A stretch of DNA of 64,000 nt from Typhlomys cinereus (lineage: Eukaryota; Chordata; Mammalia; Rodentia; Platacanthomyidae). Positions within the stretch are counted from its first letter, which is position 1, and every line of letters begins with the position of its first letter. Of this stretch, positions 9,774-22,000 are shown one piece after another. A program made the translations under genes and the position numbers. The stretch covers positions 12,669,688 to 12,733,687 of the forward strand of contig JALPQD010000004.1 of NCBI GenBank assembly GCA_023101885.1, read 5' to 3'. Below the pieces are notes generated by a model. That model saw nothing but the letters and a program-made list of their open reading frames with translations, was not told the origin of the DNA and searched no databases.

Positions 9774-10910
9774 AGCAATCTAAAAATCACAGACCTTAGT
9801 TTTCTATAAATACATAACAGTTTCCCTCTTAAACCTCATGACTTTCACATTTCCCTTTATGTGTTTGGCTTTTATCCATTCTCAAGTGTTCCCACAGGAC
9901 ATGTGAACTGTTCTTTCAGTAAAATCACTAAGTCAAAGTTCTTCCCTGTTCTGCAGCACCATGTTTTTTTTTTTTAAATCTTCACTGGCTATGCAATTAG
10001 AAGAGTCAAGAAAGCCCAACTTTATTATTGGCTTAGGCCAGTGCTTAAAGAAAAATCACTCTGTGTGCCCTGAATGAGAATCTTACACAGGCAAGTGATG
10101 TTTCAGGAAAATCACATGACAATTTAGAAGCTAGTATTGAATACATGGCCCTAAGAAAGCATCACTGAACCCATGTCTGGGAACCAGTTGCTCTCCTGAA
10201 TGAAAGATATAATAATGTATGAACCGACGGTGAGAGAGTCAGGCTGTCCGAAGAGACTGACAGGAGAAGGGTGGGTGTTGCTGGACTTCTTCTGACCCTC
10301 TCAGTCAGGCCTTTTTAAAATTATCCTTTTAATCACAGCCAAAATAGTCCTTACTATGGATCCAATGACAGTAAGATACAAGTTGGCACAAAGATGGATT
10401 GAGAGTTCCTTAATTTATTAATAGTTCTTTCCAGAATTAATTCCAGGTTCATTTAAGATTCTTAGAATTACTGTGTACAATGTACCTGATAAGTTGAGGG
10501 AAAGGTCATGCCAAAATATTTGATCAAATAGTTATTTTCATCCATTTAAACTCATGCAGTAATATAATCTTCTTTTTGGGGGGATATGTTTATTTACATC
10601 TTCGTTAACTTTGCAGGAATGCTACCTAAAGTATATTTATTAAAGTGTATTTATTAAAAATAAGTCAATTTATTGTCTGCCATAAAAGCTTTTCAGTTCC
10701 TCCTCTATTTTCAGCTCAACAATGATTTGAGTTTTTTGGCTTAATATATTTTACCATTCTTTATAGAAAAAAACTAGTTAAAATAAAATTGTGAAACCCT
10801 TGCAAGGAAGAACACTGCAGGTTTTTCCTGGTGATGTCACATTTCTCCTTCTTGTGTCCTCTCCCACCCCTTTTCACATATATAGCACAGAGTTATTAAG
10901 AAAAAGGTCA
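9774..10910. other. no recognisable feature
   Basis: Over 1 kb of AT-rich sequence in which I recognise no repeat family and no gene. Confidence 0.4.
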
Positions 10911-11041
10911 AGGACTGGTGAGATGGCTCAAAAGTGTGCAACTTGGCAATTTGAGTTTAGTCCCTAAAAGCCACAAGGTGGAAATAGAGAACTAACTTAA
11001 CAAAAGTTGTCATCTGAACACACACAGCACAGCACTTAAAT

Positions 11042-11080
<39 letters not shown>

Positions 11081-11110
11081 TGTGCATATACACACACGCA
11101 CGCAAGCACA
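10911..11110 (+). mobile_element. B2-like SINE ending in a CT/CA microsatellite
   Basis: Head AAGGACTGGTGAGATGGCTC is the conserved A-box region of B2/ID-type SINEs. The B-box region is diverged (AATTTGAGTTTAGTCCC). The element runs into (CT)n then (CA)n at 11042-11083 and an A-rich end near 11110. Confidence 0.7.
11042..11083. repeat. (CT)n(CA)n microsatellite
   Basis: About 11 CT units followed by about 8 CA units inside the SINE tail. Confidence 0.95.
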
Positions 11111-11214
11111 AGGTATTTTTTTTAAAAATGAAAACTTATTCCTTTTAACAAGAGAAGAATTCATGGTATTAGTATGACTCAGGTCTGTGGGAAAGTTCTG
11201 AAACTGAAAAAAAA

Positions 11215-11465
11215 TTTGGGTTTTCAGAGAAACTTGCACAGCTATAGCTGAGTGAACTTTTGTGCAGTAGACCTCGGTTGAAGTCCTGATTTTATTACCT
11301 AAGACTATCTTGATCAAGTTGTTTGACCTCCCTCAGTCTCCATTTTCTTATCTATACAATTGAATTAATAATGTGATATTCCTCCTAAGGATATCATACT
11401 GTTCTGATTAGCATATAGTGCACTTAATAAAATGCTGGTTTACTATGCTGTTTGCTTTATCTTAT
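11215..11465 (+). mobile_element. MIR SINE
   Basis: The order of motifs matches MIR on the plus strand: AGTTGTTTGACCTCCCTCAG, TCTCCATTTTCTTATCTAT, ATTAATAATGTGATATTCCTCC, then GCACTTAATAAAATGC. Strongly diverged, as expected for an ancient mammalian element. Confidence 0.7.
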
Positions 11466-13261
11466 CTACTAGGATTAAAATACATGTTATTTAAATTAAA
11501 ATTCATGCCCCAACAACTAGCTAGCATGTATTTTACATGACATGTTAGCAGTGTATTTTACATACATGTAAATTTATGAAGCAAGACCTGCAAGGACCAG
11601 GTATGCACAAATAAAAGAATGTGGTTAGATCGTGAAGTTTGTACATGAAGTAATAAGAAGTAAATAAGGTCCATTCATAAGCATGGAGCTTAGAGAATGC
11701 ATCTTCAACAGTTTTATAAGGAGCTTTCCCCAGCCTTTCCTTCCTATTGCCTTCCAGTTTATAACACGATTTTATGTAAGCATAGGTTCTTTCATTTGTT
11801 TGCTCTTCCTTTTTTCAAGGACATTCCCAATATATAGAATGAAAAACAAGCTTCACTTCTATTGTCTCTTAATTATTCTCCTGTCTTAGCTCCCCAAGCC
11901 TAAACAATGTAAACCTGTCATTATAAAACTGGAAGGTAATAGGAAGGAAAGGGTGGGGAGAGCTCCTTAAAGAATCAGGAAGCCTTTTAGGAAGCACAAT
12001 CGTGTTTCCTCCTCTTGTATGTTATTAAAAGTGCTTTGTTTTCTTATTAACTGAGTTGATTTTCCAGACTGCCCTATTTATAGAGCACCTGTGGCTTGGC
12101 CTCAGGCAGTTGTAAAGTTGGTTCAGGCTGAAATGTATTAAGTAGAAATTTATCCAGTATTCCAAGAACAAGAGCACAGGAAGGCTGAGCAAATGCACTA
12201 ATTTTATAAAAATGATTGAGCTGTGTTGAAAAATGTAAAAGAGCGTTTTAATTTAAACATGCACCACATTTTTAAAGTTCCTTTGAAAAATTACCAAGAA
12301 ATTTTGAAGATAATAGTGAATAACTCCTGTTACTTCATTCTTCATGGGACAGACACCATTCTGAGCAAAACCAGGCTTGTAGGTAAACTATTAACAGAGC
12401 TCCAGGCACTATGGTGAGAAATTTGTGGTGTCATTTTGTAGCTAAACCTTGTGAAATGCTCTGAAAGAGATTGTCATACTGTCATTGCATGTGAGGAAAA
12501 CAGGAGGTAAAGATGTGAGTTCTCCCCAAGATTCCTAGTTAAAAAGAGAAACAGTAAAATCCCAAGCATTCAACTGAAACCCACTTTGTTAATTACTGAG
12601 AAACAATGGTTCCAAAGTCTTTTGGTTTTCATGTTTACTTGATGGTACTTTGGTTCAAAATGTAATTTTTGTCACAAAGTCCACCCTAACCTTTTCTGTC
12701 TCCAGTCTGAGTGCCAGTTGCTAGGCTAAGAATGGTTCTCTGAATTGTTGCATATATTCGCACATATTTATGAGACAATATTGTTTCGTATGTGTGTCTC
12801 TTAGATGTAGGTCATTCAAGAAAATGACCATTATTTCTTAACATGCATCTGACCTAGAAAAAGAGTATGTGGTTGATATGTTCCTTGGGTCTGTCAGAGA
12901 AAGTCTGGTTCTTTTGATCTCTAAAGATACTGATATTGAGATGCTATCCACTAATGTTGCCTAAGCAAATGATAGAAGCAGTTTTGACATCCTGTCTGTC
13001 AGGAACACTCTGAGCTCCCAGTAATAGAAATGCCAACTGTCAGAAACATAAACAAATCAGAGCTACTTTGCTAACACCAAGACATCTAGACTTGGGTGGT
13101 TCTGGCATTGCTGGTATTGCCCAGGGAGCTGCCAGAGGTCCAGGATGTCCTGATTCTGAGCTTCCTATCTCAAGTGTGCTATTCTCAGTTACATGTTGTT
13201 TCATGATCTCATAACGGCTATCAGAGGCAGGAAAAAATGACTTGGACAAAATGACTCCTAG
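11466..13261. other. unique sequence, no supported feature
   Basis: Nearly 1.8 kb with no recognised repeat and no open frame with coding character. Confidence 0.4.
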
Positions 13262-13266
13262 CCCTT

Positions 13267-13631
13267 TATAACAGTTACTCTTAACTATTGCTGTGAGGGA
13301 GCACCCAAAGTCAAGCAACTTAAGGGAGAAAGGGAGATTTAGAGATTTATTCAGCTTACAGTTCCAGAGGGGAGATATAGTTTCTCATGGCAGGGGTGGC
13401 ATGGCTGGCTGGCTGAAGCTGGAAGAAGCTAGGTCACTGCAGACATCTTGGAGGCCGAGAACTGCAAAACTGCTTGCTGCAAAGGCAGACTTCTCCTGCA
13501 GGTAGGGTGGGACTAATACACCTCAAGGCCCACCCCTTGTGACTGCCTTCCTCCAGCTAGGCTCCACCTCTCAGGTGCCTTGACCTTCCCAAAAACATGA
13601 GACTGTGGGGGACACATTTCAAACCATGACA
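13267..13631 (-). mobile_element. solitary MaLR LTR (MT/ORR1-like)
   Basis: On the minus strand the LTR starts TGTCATGGTTTGAAATG. It has a polyadenylation signal in GCTGAATAAATCTC, continues through CTCCCTTTCTCCCTTAAG, and ends GTTAAGAGTAACTGTTATA (usual terminal CA mutated). Length is 365 bp. CCCTT at 13262-13266 and 13632-13636 is a perfect 5-bp duplication, the size used by ERVL/MaLR elements. Diverged relatives lie at 30950-31281 and 39300-39618. Confidence 0.85.
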
Positions 13632-13636
13632 CCCTT

Positions 13637-14768
13637 CTTCCAGGAGACATTAATGCACACCTTTTAAAAAATCTCCAGTCAAGAAACATCTATAGATTTC
13701 TAGTCTTAAAGATGTACACAATAAAGATGTGTCTGGGTGTGGCCATCTAATGCCTGCCACAGCAATCATTTTCTGATTCATGTGAACTCCATGTTTTCCC
13801 TCCACACTCAAATCTGGGAACATGGAGAATAGAGGATAAGCCTGGTTTTTCCATAATCTTAAAGATAAACATTTTATTTCTTATTGGAACCCAATATGTC
13901 ACTGTTCTAGAGAGAAATGTTATCCATATCTCCTGCCATTTTTCCTTCTTTGTGCTTAATGTGGCCTCCTTCCTTTCTCTGTTCCCCTCTTTCCTGCAAA
14001 CCTGAAATGACTGGGACTCGAAAATCATTATTAACTAAAAATATCATTAGTATTTTGAAAAGTGTATGGGGAAATAGGATAGAATGCTAACCAATTAGCA
14101 GTTACTAAGATTGTTGCTAGGAGATGACATGGATACTTCGCTCTATGAAAACACATTTCCATGCAACTTGAATGTTTTGCAAAGGAAGATATTATTTTAA
14201 CTTATAAAGCAATGAAGATATAAACAGCTAATAAATTTCTTATTAGCTTTTAGAGCTTCAAGAAGAATAATCCTAATTCAATTCATTTTCCTACCTTATT
14301 TTCTTACCAACTCTGTGGTTTGTTCCCGAGTCCTTACCAAGTTTTTCAGATATTCTTCAGAAATGAGCAAGTTTGCTCACTCACAAGCCATAATATGGGA
14401 GTGCTAAAACATTTATAAGCATTTTTGCCCTCTTGCAAATTAAATTTAATGGCTTGCCCTGTGAAGCAGTGTCCACATATCCCAGAATATGCTTGCCTTG
14501 CACAAATTTTGCTTGCATTTTAACTATCAAAGCTACCAGAGCTATTGATTTGTAAAAATGTGACTTTATTAAACTTCAATACAAAATGTGTTTTTTTCTG
14601 CAGGGAAGCATTCTAAACCTTGTGCATCAGGTTGCATGGGCTTGTGTTGCTGGATAAGTCTGGTAGTTAGCCCCAAAATTTTTCCTTTTAATTATATCCA
14701 CTGGTTTTTGTTTTCATCTCGCAGAACCAACTTCAAGTTTTGCCTGATTTTCCATTGCTGGAGATAAG
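13637..14768. other. no recognisable feature
   Basis: Unique-looking AT-rich sequence up to the MaLR provirus. No gene is supported. Confidence 0.4.
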
Positions 14769-14773
14769 GTATT

Positions 14774-15187
14774 TGTCATAGTTAAGCACAGGTGTCAACT
14801 TGACTCTTGAGGGTTTGAGCTCTGGGCACAGGTGTAGAGAGTTGATGGTTGAGTTAAGCCCAGAGCAAACCTGAAGGAGATTGTCTGGCTGCTGGGGAAG
14901 ACCCAGCCCATGGTGGGTGGGATTAGGCCCTGGATAAATCACAGAGAGCTGATTGAGAGAGTTGGCATCCTTCTGTTCATTTGGCCAGACATGTTGGTCT
15001 GGCAAGTAAGGATTGTCCATCTCTCAGCCGTTATGGTGGCCAGTTCCCTCGGCCCTGGTGTTGTTGTGTGCTCTCCTGTCAAGCTGGACTATGAACTGTA
15101 ACCGGACTATCGTAAGAAAGTAAACTCCTTGTTCCCTTAAGCTGTGTTCTGGTCATTTATCAGCAACCATGCAGGCTGACTGCAACA
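14774..15187 (+). repeat. 5' LTR of the MaLR provirus
   Basis: Begins TGTCATAGTTAAGCAC and ends GACTGCAACA, so it has the TG...CA termini of LTRs. Same length as the 3' LTR with 9 substitutions, 8 of them transitions. No canonical AATAAA is obvious; GTAAGAAAGTAAACTCC near 15110 sits where the polyadenylation signal is found in related LTRs. Confidence 0.92.
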
Positions 15188-16174
15188 GAATTTGCTACCG
15201 GGAGTGGGGTGTTGCTGATAAATCTGACCATGTGGATTTTGTGGCTTTTGAACGGTTCTGCTGGACAAAATTGAAAATGCTTGAGAATTTTCACTTTGTG
15301 GATTTACAAATACCGTTCTTCAGCGTTTAGTGGGCCAATTGCTGAGAGACATTGTTTGGGCCCAATTTGTGATAAGGGAAACAAGGACTTTGGTAAAACT
15401 GAATATAAGGACGATGGACTGGTTTGCTTGACAGAGGAGAGCTGTGTTGGCAACCTTGTTTCTTGCCCTTTGCAAGTTTGGTTGCCTAGAAGAGAGGCTT
15501 TTCCAGCGTCAGCGCGTTGAAGTTGGTGCAGCAGTGGCTCCAGTGGACTAAGCTGTGTTTCAACCTCGCTTCAGAATCTGGCAGCGTCCCTCAGGTGATA
15601 CTGGTTTGGATGTACTACTGAAGGGTTCATGGAGAGCAGCAAAAGCTTGGTACCGAGTGGCAGGCGTAGAGTCCTGCAAGAGATGGTGAAGCTTAAAGCT
15701 GCAGAGGAGAACCCAGAGTTGTATTTGAGATGCCAGAACTGTGGGACTGCTGCTGAGGACAACTGCAAGTAGAGATTCAGCCTGGTTCAGAGGAACTCTG
15801 CTCTTACAACTTCGAGCTGCAGACAGGGACTGGGAATGACTCGAATCTTTGAGCCGCCTTGATTACGTGATGAGCAGCAGAAGATGGACATTGAAGTACA
15901 GGATGTGGTGATTTGTTGGACTTTGTTCTTAAATGTTTTCTTATTAAGATCCTTCTGTTTTAATGTTTTATCTGTTTTAAAGTAATTTATTCTGATTTAA
16001 GAGTTTTAAGGTTAAGAAACTTTGAACTTTTAAATTATTAGAACTGAAGTTTTAATGAAAGAACATTTTAAATTTGTCCATGGAATGTATTTATATTTTA
16101 ACATCTGTGGGGACAAGGAAAGGTTACAGTTTAAAAGTGCTATTGTTTTTGTGTCAAGTTGACAAGGGGTGGAA
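15188..16174 (+). mobile_element. internal region of the MaLR provirus
   Basis: 987 bp between the LTRs. It starts with GAATTTGCTACCGGGAGTGG, where MaLRs carry their primer-binding site, and ends with the polypurine tract AAGGGGTGGAA. All frames are short and none shows gag, protease or reverse-transcriptase motifs. The length is small even for a MaLR, so internal deletion is likely. Confidence 0.85.
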
Positions 16175-16588
16175 TGTCATAGTTAAGCACAGGTGTCAAC
16201 TTGACTCTTGAGGGTTTGAGCTCTGGGCACAGGTGTAGAGAGTTGATGGTTGAGTTAAGCCCAGAGCAAACCTGAAGGAGATTGTCTGGCTGCTGGGGAA
16301 GATCCAGCCCATGGTGGGTGGGATTAGACCCTGGATAAATCACAGAGAGCTGATTGAGAGAGTTAGCATCCTTCTGTTCACTTGGCCAGACATGTTGGTC
16401 TGGCAAGTAAGGATTGTCCATCTCTCAGCTGTTATGGTGGCCAGTTCCCTCGGCCCTGATGTTGGTGTGTGCTCTCCTGTCAAGCTGGACTATGAACTGT
16501 AACCGGACTGTTGTAAGAAAGTAAACTCCTTGTTCCCTTAAGCTGTGTTCTGGTCATTTATCAGCAACCATGCAGGCTGACTGCAACA
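16175..16588 (+). repeat. 3' LTR of the MaLR provirus
   Basis: TGTCATAGTTAAGCAC to GACTGCAACA, 414 bp, preceded by the polypurine tract and followed by the GTATT target duplication. Confidence 0.92.
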
Positions 16589-16593
16589 GTATT

Positions 16594-17264
16594 ACAAGAT
16601 CATGATGACCCAGACTGCCTAAAAGATGAAAGTAGGGAAAGATGATGCTGTTGACCACAAGATTAATTGTGACAGGAGTATCCAACTGATAAATTTGTAA
16701 AAGTTTATGATGCTAAACTTTGAGAAATCTATCCCCAAACGTATTTGAATCCTCTTTACTATTCATTCAAGATGGCTAGGTTTTTTTGTTTTTATGTCTC
16801 AGATATGACCCCATACATACTCACAGATAATATAAATATAGAAAAAGGGGATTTCAGTGAAAAAATGGGAGTGTCTGTTTGATTTGTCAAGTTTCTACTT
16901 TATATTTTTCTTTATGTTCTATAAAAATTGCATTTTCCTCTATAATCTGTAGTGAATTTCTTTCCTTTATGTGTAATATTTCACATCCTATTTTTATGAC
17001 ACATGTGAAATATGATAAATATACACAATCATACGTTTCTAGTCATTTTAATTATCTAAAAGCAGCCAAGAAATAGAAATCAGCAAGGAAGGTTTCCGAA
17101 GTTTACACCACAGCCTGTTTCTTCTGAACAAGTGCATTTTTCTTCACTTAGAATCTGTGTTCTCTTACCTCAAGATATTTCGAAACATCTTGATTAGTAG
17201 TATGATGATGCTATTGGAGATTCTGAAAACATTAATGTATTTTTACCAGTGGGATGGAAATGTT
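16594..17264. other. no recognisable feature
   Basis: AT-rich sequence with no recognised repeat or gene. Confidence 0.4.
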
Positions 17265-17400
17265 AGTTTATCTCTAATCATCCCAACATTTCACTTACAC
17301 TCTGAGTAGATATTATTTACCTTTAGGTCATAGAGGAGAAACTGAGTTTGAAAAGTAACTCAGTCAAGCTAGTGGGAACAGACCTAGGCTTCCCCAGGGT
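17265..17400 (+). mobile_element. MIR SINE fragment
   Basis: AGTAGATATTATTTACC, then GAGGAGAAACTGAGTTTG, then AAGTAACTCAGTCAAGCTAG follows the order of the MIR 3' half (ATTATTATCCCCATTTTACAGATGAGGAAACTGAG...). Diverged. Confidence 0.6.
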
Positions 17401-17932
17401 ATCCCCATGAAGCCTCACTACCTATCTGAACAGGGACATGCTTTAGCTCCTTAGTCTTGTAACCTTGACCTGCTGTTTTTCCAATTCAGTTTGCCCAGAA
17501 GATACATGAAATCCAAACCTGTGACTTGAGTCATCACCTGGAGCTAATGATTGTGGAATTACCATTGGCCAAGTGTGCTTTCTGAACTCCAGTGTAGTGC
17601 ATCTCTCTGTTCTCTCATACAGCCCTGTTTCAGTTCTTCAAAAATCCACATTTTCCAAATTAATACTCTATGCTCCCTGTCATTCCCCGTATCTTTCCTC
17701 CTCTTCTGTCCTTTTCTCTCACAGGCACTATCATATTTCCAAATGTCTAAGCCAGGGCTGTCCTTCACAGTTTCTTTCCTGAAATCCTCAAATCCAATCA
17801 AAAAGTGAATATTATTGGTCTAACACCATAATGACTCTTGAATCCAAACCCACTTTCATCTGCTTTGCCTGTTCCTTACTTACCTCTTACAATCTTTTGT
17901 TTGGTTATTGAAAGAGAGGCCAAGATTTTCCT
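17401..17932. other. unique sequence up to the L1 target site
   Basis: No recognised repeat; the short overlapping open frames near 17550-17810 have no support as genes. Confidence 0.4.
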
Positions 17933-17945
17933 CTTTTTTTGATTT
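17933..17945. repeat. target-site duplication of L1 copy 1 (left)
   Basis: AGATTTTCCTCTT, identical to 24339-24351. The exact right edge is blurred by the T-run of the L1 tail. Confidence 0.9.
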
Positions 17946-19008
17946 TAATACATTTTTTATTATTATTTCAGCTCATACAAACTTAATAGGTACACCAGTT
18001 CCCTCCCTCCCTCCTCCTCCCCCCGAAACCCCTGCTCTCCCTCCTCTCACCCCTCCCGCCCCATCCCCCTGTGCCTCCCGCCCCAATTCCCAGTCCTTTC
18101 TTGTGCATGCCTGACTCTCCTCTGGGCCCTCCTCTCCGATGATGTACAAGGACCCAGTGGCATTTCCCTGAACCCTTTCCTGTGTTCCCCTTAAGCATAG
18201 GAACACTACTGTGGCTGTCAATCCCTTGCCTCCAAGGATCTTGGTGCCTTTAGCAGATGCTAGACTTTGTGAGGTCAATAGTGTGTTGGACATTGCGCCA
18301 GGCATGCAATGTCCAATTATGATTGCTTCGGCCCTAACTTGTGTGGAGTATCTTGCAAATCATTGCTCCTTCCATCCCTTTGCTCTTACACTCTTACCGC
18401 CCCCTCTTCCGCAAATGTCCCTGAGATTCAGGATGGGGAGAGATTAGTCTGGCCTATTTCTAGGTGGTTGATATAGAGTCTCTGAAGTTCTGGATAGTGG
18501 TTTGTTGATTTTCTTTTGCAGTTTTGTTGCTCCTGCAATGCCCTTCACTCCATCGTGATGGGCACTGTATGTCACCCCCTGGCCAGAGACAGAAAGCTGT
18601 TAAACTGGAGTCTTATTATAAGAGCACATTCAAGGGTAGATGTAATACTTATGCCCAAAAGTGGAATCTCAAGGTCATATGGCATTTGGCAATGGGAGGG
18701 GTCAATCACCCATTTGCAAAATGGTTACTTTTTAATCTGCCGGACTATATGTCCTTCCCTTCTGGTGAGTTCATTCCCCCTTAGTTGTAAATGATCAGGA
18801 ACGAATTGTGAACTTAACTAGGTGTCACATTACTTTCTTGCAGTCCTTGATGGAGGCCTATTTTCTCTACTGTTACATGGTCACTTCTCTCCTTGTTTCT
18901 GGTGTGGCCCTCCAACCCCATCCCTCCTGTTCATAATCCTTGCAATTACTGTAGGTAATACATAGATTTACCTATGAGTGTCTCAAGATGGGCTGGGTGG
19001 GTTTGGTA
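17946..19008 (-). repeat. L1 copy 1 3' UTR
   Basis: From the ORF2 stop position to the tail. It holds the G-rich polypurine tract (C-rich on + at 17999-18080) and ends with GTACCTATTAAGTTTGTATG and AATAATAATAAAAAATGTATT. A 39-base stretch at 18649-18687 nearly matches the element's own ORF2 (19295-19333) in the same orientation, while copy 2 lacks it; this is treated as a finding. The open frames on the + strand across this region are shadows. Confidence 0.85.
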
Positions 19009-22000
19009 TTAGGAGCCACCTATTAGGGAGTATATACGGCGCTTAATTTTCTGGGTCTGGGATACTTCACTTAATATAATTGTTTCTAATGACATCCATT
19101 TCCCGTAAAATTCCAGTATTCATCATTTTTGATGGCTGAGTAGTACTCCATTGTATAGATGTACCACAATTTCCTAATCCACTTGTCAACTGTTGGACAT
19201 TTGGGTTGATTCCATGTCTTTGCTATTGTAAACAGTGCTGCTATGAACATGGTCATGCTTGTGCTATTGAGGTGAACCTCTGCTATATAGGGGGTTATAC
19301 CCAAAAGTGGAATCGCAGGGTCATATGGCATTTCAATCTTTAATTTCTTTAAGAATCTTCAGACGGCTCACCAGAGTGGCTGTATGAGCCTGCACTCCCA
19401 CCAGCAATGTAGGAGAGTTCCCCTCTCTCCACATCCTCTCCAGCATTTGTTGTTTTGTGTTGTGGATTTTTGCCATCCTGACCGGGGTGAGATGATATCT
19501 CAGGGAAGTTTTGATTTGCATTTCACTGATGGCTAAAGAAATGGAGCATTTTTTAAGATATTTGTTAGACATTTTAATTTCATCCCTGGTAAAATTTCTT
19601 TTAAGTTCCAGGGCCCATTTTTTAATTGGGCCATTGGTTTCCTTGATGTTTAGTTTTCTAAGTTCTTTGTGCACTCTGGATGGTAGAGCGCTATCAGATA
19701 TGTGGTTAGTGAAGATTTTCTCCCATTCTGTGGGTTGCCTTTGAGCTCGCGTTACAATCTCTTTATCTGAACAGAAGCTCTTTAATTTCACAAGATCCCA
19801 ACTGTTGAGAGTTGGTAGCAGTGACTGTGCCATTGGATGTCTGTTTAGGAACTGTTGGCCTAGCCCAATCAGCTCAAGGGAGTTCCCTATGCCTTCAACT
19901 ATGGTTTTTATAGTCTCTGGCCTGATATCAAGGTCCTTGATCCATTTGGAATTAAGTCTTGTACATGGTGAGAAGTACGGGTCCAGCTTTAATCTTCTGC
20001 ATGAGGAGATCCAGTTTTGCCAGCACCATTTGTTGAAGATGCTGTTCTTTTTCCATTGGGTTCTTTGGGCCCCTTTGTCAAAGACCAAATGGCTGTAATT
20101 TTGTGGGCTTATATCTGGGTCTTCAATCCTTATCCATTGATCTGTGTGTCTATTTTGGAGCCAGTACCAGGTTGTTTTTATAACTATGGATTTGTAATAT
20201 AGACTAAAGTTCGGTATGGTAATACCTCCAGCAGTGCTTTTGTTACTCAGGATTGTCTTTGCTATCCTGGGTCTTTTGTGCCTCCATATGAATTTTGAGA
20301 TTGTTTGGTCAACTTTTTTGAAGAATTGCTTTGGGATTTTAATTGGTATAGCATTGAATTTGTATATTGCCTTTGGTAGGATGGTCATTTTTACAATGTT
20401 GATTCTGCCAATCCAGGGCAATGGGAGGTCTTTCCACCTTCTGGTGTCTTCTGCAATTTCTTTCTTTAGGGTTTTAAAGTTTTCATTGTAAAGGTCTTTT
20501 ACCTCCTTAGTCAGGTTTATACCAAGGTATTTCATTTTTTTAGGGGCTATAGTAAATGGGATTGTTAATCTCAAGGCTTTTTCACTTCTTTCATTCTGGG
20601 TATATAGGAAGGCCTCTGATTTTTGCACATTTATTTTGTATCCTGCCACCCTGCTGAACTTCTCAATTAGTTCCAGGAACTTCCTGGTGGAGTTTTTGGG
20701 ATCACTCAGGTATAAGATCATGACATCTGCAAATAGGGATAGCTTGACTTCTTCCTTGCCGATTTGAATCCCTCTTATGTCCCTTTCTTGTCTTATGGCT
20801 TCAGCTAAGACTTCAAGTACAATATTGAATAGAAGTGGTGAGAGTGGACAGCCTTCTCTAGCTCCTGATCGAAGTGGGAATGCTTCCAATTGTTCCCCAT
20901 TGAGCATAATCCTTGCTGTGGGCTTGTTGTATACAGCTTTTATTATATTGATAAAGGTTCCTTCCATTCCCATTGTCTCTAGCGTTTTGATCATAAAAGG
21001 CTGTTGGATCTTGTCAAAAGCTTTTTCTGCATCTATTGAGAGTATCATGTGGTCTTGTACTTTGGACTGGTTTACATGATGAATTACATTTATTGATTTG
21101 CATATGTTGAACCAACCTTGTGTGCCGGGGATGAAGCCTACTTGGTCCCCGTGAATGATCTTTTTAATATGTTTTTGAATCCGATTTGCTAAAACTTTGT
21201 TGAGAATCTTTGCGTCTGTGTTCATCAGAAAGATCGGCCTATAGTTTTCTTTTTTAAGTGAGTCTTTATTAAGTTTTGGGATTAAAACGATATTAGCTTC
21301 ATAGAAGGAATTTGGTAGTGTTCCTTCCTTTGCTATTTGATGGAACAGTTTAAGGAGTATTGGTATTATTAACTCCTTAAATGTCTGGTAGAACTCTGTG
21401 CTGAATCCATCTGGTCCAGGACATTTTTTGGTGGGAAGATTCGATATTACTTCCTCAATTTCCTTATATGTTATAGGACTATTTAAATAATTCACAACTT
21501 CCTGATTCAACTTAGGTAAGTTGTGTTTACTTAGAAATTCATCCATCTCTTTTGTGTTGTCAAACTTCACAGAGTATAAGTTTTTGAAATAATTCTCTGG
21601 ATTTCTTGGGTATCAGTAGTGATAACTCCATGTTCATTTCTGATTTTGTTAATTTGGGTTTTCTCTCTCCTGCTTTTGGTTAATTTAGCTAGGTGTGTAT
21701 CAATCTTATTGATTATTTCAAAGAACCAGCTTTTTGACTGGTTGATTTTTTCTATCATTTTCTTAATCTTGATTTCAGATATTTCTCCCCTTATTTTGCT
21801 AATCTCCTCTCTTCTACTACTTTTGGGATCAGATTGCTCTAGTTTCTCTATAGCTTTAAGCTGCATCGTTGTTTATTTCTGATGTTTCCATTTTTTTTGA
21901 TGTAGGCATTAAGAGCTATGAACTTACCTCTTAGAACAGCTTTCATTGTGTTCCAGAGATTTTGGTAAGTTGTATTTTCGTTATCATTCACTTTCAGGAA

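Larger units (their letters stand above)
14774..16588 (+). mobile_element. complete MaLR-type provirus (non-coding, 1.8 kb)
   Basis: Two 414-bp LTRs in direct orientation flank a 987-bp internal region. The whole is bracketed by a perfect 5-bp target duplication, GTATT (14769-14773 and 16589-16593). A purine-rich tract (AAGGGGTGGAA) directly precedes the 3' LTR, and a primer-binding-like stretch (GCTACCGGGAGTGGGG) follows the 5' LTR. No gag or pol reading frame is present. This fits the non-autonomous MaLR class (MT/ORR1 type), which depends on ERVL enzymes. The two LTRs differ at about 9 of 414 positions (about 2.2%), so the insertion is fairly recent. Relatives of this LTR lie at 30727-30936 and 41573-41992. 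Confidence 0.92.

Noticed and set aside
14733..15020. 95-codon minus-strand frame repeated at 16140-16421
   Set aside because: The two are the same frame read across the two LTRs of one provirus, so the repetition is not a gene duplication.
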